A stretch of DNA of 64,000 nucleotides, from contig OZ038388.1 of the NCBI GenBank assembly GCA_964036045.1, positions 6,960,058-7,024,057 of the forward strand. Direction: 5' to 3'. The DNA comes from Eutreptiella sp. 'Long Island Sound 2002'. Lineage: Eukaryota; Euglenozoa; Euglenophyceae; Eutreptiales; Eutreptiaceae. The notes under the pieces were generated by a model. The model worked only from the letters and a program-made list of their open reading frames with translations, was not told the origin of the DNA and made no database searches. The translations under genes and the position numbers were made by a program. This document shows positions 33,600 to 43,711 of the stretch, piece after piece. Within the stretch, counting starts at the first letter, position 1. Each line of letters opens with the position of its first letter.

Positions 33600-34900
33600 G
33601 TGCGGCCCAGCTCAGTGTGTATGTGTGTATGTGTGTGTGTGTGTGTGTGTGTGCCACCGGTCTTCTTGCAATCAGCACAACCCCAATCCGTTGTGTGATA
33701 AGAGTACAGGCGGTGCTGTCATTGGACAGCATGCCTCCGTTCTCATTCAGGCTATAAGTTCGGACACACCGTGCACCTGCTTCCTGCAGAAAGGCGCCTA
33801 GTCGCTGATGGTCATGACTTTTCTTTGACTGTTGGCGGCCTGACGAGAATCTACAGCTGACCAGTGCCTGTGCCTGTCCTGTTCTCACTGCTGCTGGGCT
33901 TTGGTCGCTTTGCGTCATCCGCGTGTGTGTGTACGTGCGTGTGTCGCGGGATGCAACGCTAATTGGCTGCTGACCCCTGTGGCATCGTCGGGTGCAGTGC
34001 CGGTTCTGCCAAGGTGCAGAGCCTGGCCTTTCCTCCTTTGTAGGTCACGTGGACCCCTCTGTGCGCCTGCTCCCGCTGAAAGGCGCCTATTGGCCTTGAA
34101 CATGCTTTGTCTTGTTTCATGACCAACCGAGGAGATGCACACTCGGATTTTGCTATTGCTCGTCTGTTTGTTGACAACCGTGTGTGTGTGTGTGTGTGTG
34201 TGAGCACGGGCACTGCCTTAACCATGTTTTCCTGCTTGCAGGGGTGGACACGACAAGTGGACCGCCCCACTCGTTGGTGCCTACTGGCCATGTACTTCTT
34301 GTACTGCAGAAAGGCGCCTAGCCGCATGCTTTTCCACACCTTCTTCTACTTTCTTACGGCCTGATGAGATTCGTTGGCGAGCAGTGCAGTGCCCTGTCTG
34401 TCACGCCTGTTCGTCTCGCTTCAATCGTGTGTGTGGTTACCCGGTTACGGGTCGTTTCTGTTGTTTGTTGCATGATACATAGGAGAAGGTGCTTATGGTT
34501 TATCGCTCGTCCGGGTACCTACGAGAACCTGGGTGGGAAAATGGTGTGTGCCTGAGCCTGAGGAACAGTTGAATGACCCTTCCCATGGGATCTCGGGCAG
34601 TGCGGGGTGCAGGGTGCTGGCGGGCCTGACTCTCCCAAATTGTCTGGGTGCTGGGCGGGGGCTGACCACTGCTTTGTTTTGCTGCAGGCCTCTGGTCCTG
34701 CAACGCTGCCAGAGGCTGTACTGGAGTACTGGGGGTGCTACTGTTCTCATCCCTTGTCCTTGCACTGCCGCGTTTGAACATGCCTTTGTTTTGACGCTGC
34801 ACCTGACGAGACTTAGTACACCCAGGCCGCTTTGCTCAGTGCCCTATTTGTCGCGTCTACCGTGTGTGTGTGTGTGTGTTAGGCAGGTTGGATACCCTGC
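33600..34900 (+). repeat. Diverged tandem block with (GT)n tracts and AAAGGCGCCTA motif
   Basis: (GT)n tracts at 33617, 33921, 34181 and 34861 alternate with AAAGGCGCCTA at 33790, 34079 and 34310 (also 32548), and with CCTGA(C/T)GAGA at 33840, 34361 and 34803. Spacing of about 230-290 bp for three units points to an old tandem array. Confidence 0.6.
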
Positions 34901-35960
34901 AGCCCAGTATCTGCACCAGGGGAGTGGGCCCAGAATACTGGATGCACTGCACCTCTACTGCCCTGGCAACAATTCTGTGATTCAGGATAGATCACCACAG
35001 GTTTTACTGCCCGCTGAGGCCTGAAGCATGCTGGCTTTTGCTACCCACTGGGTATGCCTCTATGTCTGCTGGTCTACAGGGTGTCGTGTCAAGAATGTCT
35101 GCACACTCTCTCACTCTCTCTGAACTTTCTACTCAGCTGCCGTTAGGTGTGGCAGCTTCGGCTGCACTCGACTGTGCATAATGTCAACTAGTTTGAGTGG
35201 CACGGTGTGCGCTGACAACACACTTGCATTGTGGGGTGTGTGCTGCAGCATACTACATATCCACATGATCCTGAGGTCGTTCCAGAGTGCTTTTGCCACA
35301 TTGATCTCCGCACGTCCAAGTCATCTGAACAGTCAAACACTTCGGAAGTCAGCCGGAGAAAAAAGGATTGGATTGCTCGTTGTTCTCTTGGTGCTGGTGT
35401 TGTTCAAGCGCCTTTGTGCCCCCCCCCCCCCCCCTCTTGTTGTTCCCCACCCCTGTTGTTCCCCGGGGGATGGGGGGTCACTTGGAGGGTGCTGACTGCG
35501 CGGTGCGGCGTCAGTCCGGCGCGCACAATATATGCGCACACCAAAAGTTGCTGAAACGTGGCCAGTGTGCTCTGTATGCAATGGTTGGGTGATGCTATGG
35601 GTGTGCATGGGTAAAACACACTTTGGGGGCATTATCTGGGGGGAAGTGGTGATCATGCATGCACAAAAGTTTCCCCTTTCAATGTATTTTCTCCATGTCC
35701 CTGCCTACCTTCCAAAAGGGTGTACATTGCACTAAAGCGTTGGACGCGCGTGGTGCGCTCTGTGCGGTGCGCGGTGTGTTTCAGCACCCTCTTGGTCAAC
35801 CCAAAATTTTTCGTTGCGGCTCATTGTGTTGTTGTGTGGGTGACTGTGTTGTGGGGCACTGCCACTTGTATCCCTTGCACTCATGGCAGGACATTTTGCT
35901 CACTTTCGCTGAAATAGAACTTGATAGCACAACCATGCTTCCCCCCTTGGGACAAATGTG
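34901..35960. other. Non-coding spacer
   Basis: C run near 35421-35434; short ORFs only; nothing recognised. Confidence 0.5.
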
Positions 35961-36125
35961 ATGTTCATCCGCTCCACGGGGGAACTTGTTTTGGCGCAGG
36001 TGGTTGGGCATTCGGAGCACGGTGATGCATATTGCCGCATCACTTATGACCGTGATGGCAAGACCGTCTTGCACGACCGTGCGTCTGTTCGGCGCCTCTC
36101 ACTGAAAGTGATGTGTCTAGCTTGA
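35961..36125 (+). CDS. Small Tudor-like ORF, 54 aa, upstream part of repeat-family copy 3
   Basis: Reads GELVLAQVVGHSEHGDAY then CRITYDRDGKTVLHD and ASVRRLSL: a short beta-barrel pattern (G-x-x-V-x-A-x-V-V, YDRDG) of the kind seen in Tudor-like domains of chromatin and transposon proteins. Just after it the sequence continues in another frame into the repeat-family block. It is probably the upstream portion of the same ancestral protein, separated by a frameshift. Family assignment is weak. Confidence 0.3.
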   Translation: MFIRSTGELVLAQVVGHSEHGDAYCRITYDRDGKTVLHDRASVRRLSLKVMCLA

Positions 36126-36458
36126 CTTCTGCCGAAGAATGGCCTGATGCGCCCACAACGGAGGATGATAGTGACCTGAATTCTGACACGGAGGTTGTGT
36201 GGGTGAAGAGTGCCCGTGGTGTATGTGGTATGGGACACAGTTTTGGGAACAAGTTGTATTTTACAAGAGACACTCCCGAAAGGGAAATGGGTTACCAAAA
36301 ATCTGCTTGTGCCTGCCAAGCCTTCTACCAAGAAGGCAAAACCACCACCCAAGAGTGCTGCCCAAAGCATTCCAGTGGAAAGTGGAGAGCATGTGCAAGA
36401 GTTCAAGGTGAAGTGGAGCAAGACCAAGAAAATTTACACCGAGCTGGTCAAGGAGTAG
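36113..36458 (+). pseudogene. Repeat-family protein copy 3, frameshifted
   Basis: Starts SSLTSAEEWPD, has VVWVKSARGVCGMGHSF and KLYFTRDTPE, then shifts frame to PAKPSTKKAKPPPKSA and HVQEFKVKWSKTKKIY before a stop at 36456. Each block aligns by eye with copy 1. The frame break lies near 36280-36290. Confidence 0.6.
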
Positions 36459-36493
36459 GTCTCCGTACCCCCCGCCCCCTGCCTAGGAACCGC

Positions 36494-37050
36494 CTTGCGC
36501 AAGAACCGCCCCCTGGTTCCGCGGTCGAATTCTGGCACCATTTTTTTTTTACCGCGGTATTGGGTTTTTCATGGTTCTGGTGGATGTAGGACAACTATTC
36601 AGGTGTGCAGGACAACATTTCATGTGTGTTGCTACGGGTCCCCCATCAAGGGGGACCCTATTAGTCAGTCACAGGCGCACATACCCCTTAAACCCCTCCC
36701 CCCTGCTCTCGACCCCTTCCCCGAAGCAACCAGCCCCTGTCAAGGAAACAAACAAAAGTCAGTTAAACACGTCCGAACCATTGAACATTAGATCATTCCA
36801 TGCATGTTGGAAGGCACACTACAGCCCAGTCAGCTGAGATTCACTCCTTTGGTGTTCATTTGTCAATGTGGTTAGCTGTGGAAAGGAGAGGGCGCGCATG
36901 CCCTGGCGCAATGCGCCGGAAAAAAAAAATTCCGCGGTACGGGGCTGCCCACAGTCATGCGCAAGAACCAACCCCTGGTTCTGTGATCAAAGTTTGGGGG
37001 GGAAATGTGCGCAAGAACCGCCCCCTGGTTCCACGGTCAAACATTGCCGG
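36494..37050 (+). repeat. Three hairpin-bearing direct repeats (GCGCAAGAACCGCCCCCTGG)
   Basis: Copies at about 36497, 36959 and 37009. Each contains GAACC and GGTTC around a C-rich loop, and is followed by a CGGTC/TGATC-type tail. Confidence 0.8.
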
Positions 37051-37098
37051 TTCCTGGGCACGGGGGGGGGGGGGTACATTGGTAGCCCTTTGGGGGAG

Positions 37099-37619
37099 CC
37101 TTAAGCGCAGTGCGCGCGCAGTGCAACTATTTGGGCGTCTGGCCGTACTAGAGACCCATACTTTGAGATACTAGGGGCCCCTAGGGGCATCATGGTGACC
37201 CCTAGCGTACGTTTTGACTTCTTATTTTGTCCCCCTTTGTTGGGGACCCCCAAGAATGCAGGGGTGGTAGACCTGAATGAAGTTCAGGTGGAGTTGTTCG
37301 CGAGTAAGGAGCAGCATATGATGCAGCTCTACTGTTCGCGATACCTCAATAACGCCTATCGCTTCTACTGGAGATCGATGGGGTTGTGCTATGCTAACTC
37401 CCCATTCTCCCAACTTGCTAAGGTGTTGACCAAGATCGCCCTTAAAGGAGCGAGAGTGGTACTGTGTACCCCAGTTTGCAACTTTCTTGAGCTGACGTTT
37501 GGGTCACCTAATTCTAAGGGCGTTTCCAAGGGGTGTGCTTGGGGGCTCTTCGGGGGGAACATAGTCTAAAAGTAGCGCGCAGTGCGCGTGCAGTGCGCGC
37601 GCACTGCAAAGATTCCCCC
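37099..37619 (+). mobile_element. Shared-end element copy A
   Basis: The 5' end has an AAGCGCAGTGC repeat, GCAACTATTTGGGCGTCT and GAGACCCATACTTTG. The 3' end has GGGCGTTTCCAAGGGGTGTG, GGGGGCTCTTCGGGG, TAGTCTAAAAGTAGCGCGCA and TGCAAAGATTCCCCC. The same ends occur in copies B (40891) and C (60361), and the 3' end in D (50648). The interior is a methyltransferase-like ORF. Confidence 0.8.
37192..37569 (+). CDS. Retroelement-type ORF fragment carried by element A, methyltransferase-like
   Basis: 125 codons ending within the element's 3' end. The middle reads VELFASKEQHMMQLYCSRYL, then WRSMGLCYANSPFSQL and KIALKGARVVLCTP. This pattern (FAS, YCSRY, NPPF, VVLCTP) is like the ORF tails of tyrosine-recombinase or other algal retroelements, where (N/D)PPF is the amino-methyltransferase motif. 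Here it is N-S-P-F, so catalysis is doubtful. Only a fragment, without RT or recombinase in the window. Confidence 0.45.
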   Translation: MVTPSVRFDFLFCPPLLGTPKNAGVVDLNEVQVELFASKEQHMMQLYCSRYLNNAYRFYWRSMGLCYANSPFSQLAKVLTKIALKGARVVLCTPVCNFLELTFGSPNSKGVSKGCAWGLFGGNIV

Positions 37620-38568
37620 TTTGAACGCATCCTATGCTGAATGCTTTCGTTTTATGTTGCAACTTCTGTGCCTGCAAATGTGCGTGTACGGTGGTGGTGC
37701 GGTCCCCAACGGGGGGGATGGGGGACCGTCACTTGGCAACCGTCCCCCCAGGGGGTGGTGGGGGACCGTCTTCCTTGGGGTGGGGAACGACAAGGGATGT
37801 GTGCGTGTGTGTGTGTGAGGGGCCCATGGATGGTGAATGCCATGTAGCCACCCAAAACGCTGCCACTATGCGTGCACCGTGCAACTGTTGCTCCACTGTG
37901 GTGCAAGGGTGGTTCTTTAGCCAAGCTTCCAATCAATGTGGCCGTTGCTTCTTGTAAACTGATTCGTCCAAAACCAGACTGCACAGACAGGGAACTTGAC
38001 ATGGCATCCATGCATGAGCTTGTGTGCTTGCAGTGGTGCACACACCCCCAGTAAATACCTCGTATGCCCGCCCATTACGAACCGCTGAAGCGCCTCCATT
38101 GTGTGTGTCCGTCACCATTACCAGCATCTCTATCACAAGGGCTCTCATCTTGCCTCCATCAGCCCATTCTCTAGCCAGACATTGGGGCCAGCCTTGCACA
38201 GAGGACAGTGAAATGATTGAGCTTGCTATTGCCACCATGTGCACACTGACCCACACTATCCGGCCACCAATACCAAAATGTAAAATGAGAGCCACACAGC
38301 CACACAGATGGGCAGGACAGCAAACGGTGGCAACACATTAGGGGGCCTATCTTGCATCAATATGTCTACTAAAACGCAAGCAATACCCTCCAAACTAGAT
38401 GTGTGGGCTCCTGGTACAGCCCCAATGTACGCACCGTGCATGCACCGCGCGCACGCTGTGTGAGCAACTCCCCCTAGGTGGCACATTGTGTATAGCAATA
38501 CATCATGTGCCTTGGTGGATTGCTTCCCCAAACACATGGATGATGGAGGTTGGTGTGATGAAGGTGAT
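37620..38568. other. Spacer with GGGGACCGTC-type G-rich motifs
   Basis: GGGGGACCGTC appears twice (about 37721 and 37760) with related C/G-run text; similar phrases (GGGGGAACCGTCAC) occur at about 59365 and 59830. No gene. Confidence 0.5.
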
Positions 38569-38799
38569 GATGGAATGAAGAGCGGTACCGGCGTGGTAGT
38601 CTCCCACTAAATCACCTGGTTTCACACTCAGCAAATCCTCACTACGTGTCAGATCCGCTACCACGCCATTGTGGGATCATCGTAGCACTAGACAGCCCTG
38701 AACCTTGATTTTGAGGGGTTACCTTGAGTACTGTGAAGTGAGCAGGCTACGCCAGCTCATCTTGGTCTGAGCCAAAAAAAAAGATGGAATGAAGAGCGG
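38569..38799 (+). mobile_element. SINE copy 1 with 17-bp target-site duplication
   Basis: Body 38586-38782 ends in an A9 tail. GATGGAATGAAGAGCGG flanks it at 38569-38585 and 38783-38799. It contains CTCAGCAAATCCTCACTACG and the AGTACTGTGAAGTGAGCAGG block shared with 43021-43572 and 46747-46864. It is the longest copy (197 bp). Confidence 0.92.
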
Positions 38800-39683
38800 C
38801 AGCGGCCACAACTTTGAAATGCACAATCCCAGTATAATTTGTTATCTACATTTCTCGCTGTGGGACAGGCCCTCTTCCGTCTAGGCTTACGTAGAGCCTC
38901 CAAACGTCTTCAACGGCTCTGTGGCATAGGGCAGTTTTCGCAAACAGCGTTTGTGCAAATTATTGGTGAAAATTTTGAGGCTTTGAAGTGGTGTGTATTT
39001 GTGATGTTTTCCCCATGATGCACTAGCTCATGGGCCCATTGTGTTGCCTTGACATGGTCCTTGCGGGTGTGCAAGGCCTCGATTTTTTTGTATTCCGGTG
39101 CTGCATAGGTCCATAAGTGGGGAAAGTACTATGGACAAATGAGAGTGCTCTTAGGTGCACGTGCCTAGCATGTGGCCACGAGTGCACAAGCACAGTACAT
39201 GCTTGTATCGTGGGCATGTGGTGCACACAACACCACATTTGAGCAAACTAGAGACCTTTTTTCGTGAAAATATGTAGTGTGTACATCCCAAAGGGGTTCA
39301 TAAACATACATCAACTCAATCAATCCCAGAACAAACATGGTTCAGCCAAGGTGGGCTGCAACTTACAAGATTGGCCGGGAATGCGCCCGGAGGCAACATG
39401 TCCTAAAATGACCACACCATCGACCATCCCCTCTTGGCCGAAAAATCCCCTCTTGGCTTTTATCCCGCCATGTATCGCTCACAGTAATGGTCACAACATA
39501 AGATCCCACCGCCACATTGCCCTCCTCCCCCCCGCCCCAAGAAAGTGGCACTGGTGTGGGAAGGGTTGGGCTGGGGGAAAATTGCACCCGAAGGGAGGAG
39601 GGGTGGGGGTGTATGGTCCCCTTTTTCCAACATCCCCCTTCCAAAGGGGCTGGACTTCTTTTGTCGGGGGGCCAAATTTTGTG

Positions 39684-39877
39684 AACATGGCATTGGTAGT
39701 GGTCTTTATGTTTGTTGTGGCCCTGGCGCGCTTAGGCCTGCCCGATCTTGATTACGAGTCCAGAGTGAACCGAGTGGTGCCTGCCTGAGGGACAGGGTGC
39801 ACCGAGGGAGGGCAGGGGGGGGGGGGGGGGAGCAAGAGTACACCCTAAACATGGCATTGGTAGTGGTCCTTATGTTT
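39684..39877 (+). repeat. Direct repeat ACATGGCATTGGTAGTGGTC bracketing a 140-bp insert
   Basis: The 20-mer occurs at about 39686 and 39850, followed by TTATGTTT after one mismatch. The enclosed segment ends in a long G run. This could be a target duplication around an unrecognised retroposon or a local tandem duplication. Confidence 0.6.
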
Positions 39878-39989
39878 GAGGACACGGATGTGGATGCTGC
39901 ATAGGGGGAGCGGCAGCATGCCGGGTGCGCGCCAGGCATCTTTTTGGGCCACTTTTGATACGGAGCTGTAATTCAAGCTTTTTGCATGG

Positions 39990-40260
39990 CCTCTTTCTGG
40001 TTGGGGATACAGGGAATGCCCCTTTCCACAAGGTTTTTGTTCCATAACGGTTTTTTTTTTAGCTTCTTATGCCTTTTGGATGTGGCATATTTTGAATTGT
40101 CACCCATTGTCACCCGTTTTCAACCGTTTTTACCCATTTTGCATCCCTCTTTTCGCCGCATCATGGGGAATGTAGCCATATTGCACCATGGGGACCCCGA
40201 GAAGGCAGGGGTGATGAGGCCATTCCGCCCACACGTGGGCCCCCGGGGCGGCAAGGGTTA
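39990..40260 (+). mobile_element. Partial relative of the shared-end element (copy E)
   Basis: Has the CACCCATTxxCACCC(G/A) run, GCTTCTTATGCCTTTTGGAT and GGGGACCCCGAGAAGGCAGG, which line up with the 5' thirds of copies A and B. The element's outer 5' tip is missing. An unidentified open stretch (about 40218-40484) follows. Confidence 0.5.
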
Positions 40261-40890
40261 TGTAGCCATGCTAAGTGACAAAGGAAGCTGGAGCATCTAC
40301 ATTGATTGCTTCTGGGGCAAGCACCTTCGGGGAACCCAAGGCCGTCCCGAGCTCTGCTTTGGTAATTTCAGTCCCTACGGGGAAGCTAACCGTCCTTTGT
40401 CTCCGATTCAACCTTCCAGTGCTATTGAGGAAACTGTGCCAATCTTCATTTGTGTGTGTTGTTGTGCATGTCACTCAAAAAGGTAACCTAGCCAATACAT
40501 GATGGATACAGATTGTCGTTGAATTCGGCTATTTCGACTTTATACATCGTGCGTTGTAGGGAAGGTTTGCTCTAGTCGACTCGTGGGGCTCCTATGCCGG
40601 GATAGTGAATACAAAAGTAGCGTGCCAGGCGCGCCAGGCAAACATACCCCCATAGACCTTACTACCAAAGGCAAAATTCGAATTGGAGGTGGTAGGACTA
40701 AGCATCAAAAATGAAACAACAAACGAAGATTTTTTGGATGGACCACACACTGAGAGCACTCGCTCCTCATGCTCATCCACATCTCAGTTTGGCCCCTCAC
40801 GTTAGGCCCCACATGCAGACCAAATGGTCTTTTTGGATGTTCCGCCGTGCCTATAGGAGACAAAAATTGTTCATATGATTAAAGGGGGCG

Positions 40891-41762
40891 CCCTTAGCGC
40901 AGTGCGGGCGCAGTGCAACTATTTGGGCGTCTAGCCGTACTGGAGACCCATACTTTGTGATACTAGGGGCATCATTGTTGCCCCTAGCGTAGGTTTTGAT
41001 GCTTCTTCCACATTGGGGGTATGGCATTTTTGGATTTTCACCCACTTTCACCCATTTCCACCCCTTTTCACACTTTTTTGCTCATCTCCACCATGGACTC
41101 CCACACTTCGGTGTGGCCCCTTAAGTCGGGGTGATGGGGGGAAGAATGGGAGCTGAATGATGAGGAGGTAGTGGTGCTAGACTTACAAGGTGTTGCCAGC
41201 CCTAATAAAGTGGAAGAAACTCCGTGACAGGAACGCCGAACAAATGGCTAAGGAAAGCTTCTACTTGGTGAAGTCAGTACTCCGCCATTGCTACTGTCAG
41301 GGTTGGCGCTTCCTTACCCTGTGGGAAGGGTATGGCATGGATGAGGCCACCTGGGACGCCTGCTCAGCATTTCTTTTGCCTGATGGGTGTTTGAACTTTG
41401 TTGTGGTCGAATTCCTGTCCCAGAACAACCTAGGTGAACTGCTGAGGCTAGCCAAGTTGCTTGCAGAGAAAGCCTAAGGATTGGCGCTATTTGAGAGTCT
41501 CGCCCTAGAGACTGACTCCCTTCTCCTTTCATGTATTTGACCTATGGTGGGTTGTGGCAAGCATTGGGCTTTGTGTGTAGGGGTACACCCTAGGCTTTCC
41601 GCATTTTGCATGATGTCTTATGTGAAGGGAAGGTAGCTTGCATTTGTCTTCGGCCAGGCTAGTTTGGGTGACCTAAATTTAGGGGCGTTTGGAAGGGGTG
41701 TGCCTGGGGGCTCTTCGGGGAGAACCTAGTCTAAAAGTAGCGCGCAGTGCAAGGACTCCCCC
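40891..41762 (+). mobile_element. Shared-end element copy B with chromodomain cargo
   Basis: 5' end from CTTAGCGCAGTGCGGGCGCA through GAGACCCATACTTTGTG and the TTTTCACCCACTTTCACCC run. 3' end GGGGCGTTTGGAAGGGGTGT to TAGTCTAAAAGTAGCGCGCA and TGCAAGGACTCCCCC. The interior holds the chromodomain ORF at 41190-41477. Confidence 0.82.
41190..41477 (+). CDS. Chromodomain-containing retroelement ORF fragment
   Basis: 95 codons from a GTG; the real start is probably upstream in a lost portion. YLVKSVLRHCYCQGWRFLTLW, EGYGMDEATWD and a C-terminal helix VVVEFLSQNNL follow the chromodomain fold (Y-x-V-x-x-I, W-x-G-Y, T-W). The aromatic cage is only partly conserved (first Tyr and TLW-EGY present). Chromodomains at the C-terminus of integrase mark Ty3-type chromoviruses and direct insertion to heterochromatin. 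No integrase or RT is adjacent, so this is a captured or residual tail. Confidence 0.6.
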   Translation: MLPALIKWKKLRDRNAEQMAKESFYLVKSVLRHCYCQGWRFLTLWEGYGMDEATWDACSAFLLPDGCLNFVVVEFLSQNNLGELLRLAKLLAEKA

Positions 41763-42717
41763 AATGCAAAAGAAAAAGAAGTTATCTCAGCATCCAGGCT
41801 CTCTTGGACCCAGGAGATGTCAGTTTGGCTGCGTGGTAGATCACTGGCAGTGATTTACTGTCAATGGATGGTGCAGTGGTTAGGGACCCCACCTGACGCC
41901 AGCCAATGTACATCATCAGCCTAAGTCAACAAAGTGCTCCACACATGCACGTCCTGGTATGCATGCATATGCAGCAATTTTCGGCAGTTCCAACATGTCT
42001 CCACTCCGCAATCAGCGGACCTTCATATGTACAACCGTCAAACTTTCGCTTGTCCCTCCATTGCTCAGCCGTGTTTTGTTGGCCGAAACCTCTAGCCTAC
42101 ATGCTACCGTACATCAGGCTATTGGTCTCACTGGTCGGCACATCAAGCTTGCTGACTGCTGGCACTCCCGCCGCCAACTTGCTGTGTCACCCTTGAGCCA
42201 AGAGCAAGGGATGGTGTGTGGAAGACTTCCACTTGTTTCCTGTTCCTGGGTTCTAACTTGCACCCGCTCCCACATGGCGTTTCTCACGGTTCTTTTTTCG
42301 GTCACTCCTGTCATTCTGTATTGTACTGTGCCATGCATGCGGCTCCCAGGGTTTGGAGGGCTCATCCCCCCTCAAAAAAAGCTATGTATTCTTTTGCAGT
42401 CGCTGTGTGACCCCTGTCTTCTGCCCTTTACAGAAAGGTGTTCCCGAAACCAAGGATAATCTTGTCCGTCTCCATCTTATCCCAAACCTGTGTCTGATAT
42501 GCCCATCATGATGATGTCTTGGGCATCACCATCACTCAGAGTGCCTTGAAAGGCATGTGCTCGGCCCACTGATTCATGGCGCACCTGCATCCCAGCACTG
42601 GAATAGCTGTGGAGCACCCCAAACCAAAGTTTGGCAATAAACTTTGTTTTAAACCCAGCAGCATCAGTGTCGGGGACCAAGTGTGTGTTGTCGAGGGGGC
42701 AATCAGCTTTGGAAGCG
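41763..42717. other. Spacer, nothing recognised
   Basis: A possible A-box-only tRNA-like trace (GTGCAGTGGTTAGGGACC) near 41861; no B-box. No gene. Confidence 0.45.
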
Positions 42718-42922
42718 GGGCGGGGGGGCACAGGACAGTCCACGTCGTGCGGAGATGTGAAATCCCCGTACGGGGGGGCAGGCGGGTGGGGCAGGAGTGG
42801 GTGCGCGAAAGGGGCACCCAGGAGCGCCAACAGACAGGAGGAGGAGCAACACAGACACACAGACGCGCAAACGGCACACCATGCCACATTCAGCACAGCC
42901 CCAACACACCAAATACTGGGCC
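42718..42922 (+). mobile_element. Truncated second copy of the LINE-like element
   Basis: ACAGTCCACGTCGTGCGGAG at 42734, then the CAGGAGTGGGTGCGCG, GGCACCCAGGAGCGCCAACA and CATGCCACATTCAGCACAGC phrases match 29950-30570 but with about 400 bp deleted between them. Confidence 0.85.
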
Positions 42923-43001
42923 TTCGCATTTTTGTGCATGTGTCAGTGGTCAGTGGCGGGACAGTTTGGCAGAGGGAGGAGTTGATCACTACCACCTATC
43001 A

Positions 43002-43591
43002 TTTTAAACCTCACTGACAGACTCAGCAAATCCTCACTACGTGTCAGATCCGCTACCACGCCATTGTGCGATCATCGTACCCCCCCCCCCCCCTTGTAAT
43101 AGCTACGCCCTTGTAATAGCTACAATAGGCGTAGGGACCGTATTAATTTGGTACCTAATTTTAATTTGGTACAAATGTAGTGCAGCCGCATAACACATGG
43201 GTTTGGTGACAAATTTGCCAGCTACATAGGGTCATGGACACATTTGTTGTGAGTGTTTGCCCACTTGAACCCACATAGCTCTGATTTGGGGGATATTTGT
43301 GTACTATCTCCCCCTTTCTTGCACCAGCTCACTCATACCATTCTCTCACGTGTATGTCGGTAGTTGTATGTGTTGTGCGCAAGCCACGCCCTTGTAATAG
43401 CTACAGTAGGCGTAGGGACCGTATTAATTCCGTACTTTGGCGTAGCTATTACAAAGGGGGGGGGGGGTAGCACTGGACAGCTCTGTACCTTGATTCCGAG
43501 AGGTTGTCTTGAGTACTGTGAAGTGAGCAGGCTACGCCAGCTCATCTTAGTCTGAACCCCCCCCCAATTTTTTTTTAAACCTCACTGACAG
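43002..43591 (+). mobile_element. SINE copy 2 with perfect 19-bp target-site duplication, split by a MITE
   Basis: TTTTAAACCTCACTGACAG occurs at 43002-43020 and 43573-43591. The SINE body is 43021-43079 plus 43468-43572; the gap is a separate element at 43080-43467. The 3' tail is C-rich then T-rich rather than poly-A. The insertion ends about 120 bp before the ATG of the C2/coiled-coil gene. Confidence 0.95.
43080..43467. mobile_element. 388-bp MITE with poly-C/poly-G terminal inverted repeats and TA duplication
   Basis: Left end C14 TTGTAATAGCTACGCC; right end is its inverse, GGCGTAGCTATTACAAA then G12. TA flanks both ends (43078-43079, 43468-43469), as in Tc1/mariner-type elements. Inside, a ~40-bp block (CCTTGTAATAGCTAC to GTAGGGACCGTATTAATT) occurs near each end in the same orientation. 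No coding capacity. It interrupts SINE copy 2 exactly between GATCATCGTA and GCACTGGACAG. Confidence 0.92.
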
Positions 43592-43711
43592 TCTGTGACA
43601 AATGGGGACATTCGGGACCAACCCGGTTTATTGGGAGGGAAGGGCCGCAGTGGAAAGAGTGTGGCCCAATCCCTGCCATCCCTTGTTGCAGTGCCCTGCG
43701 TCCGCAGACCC

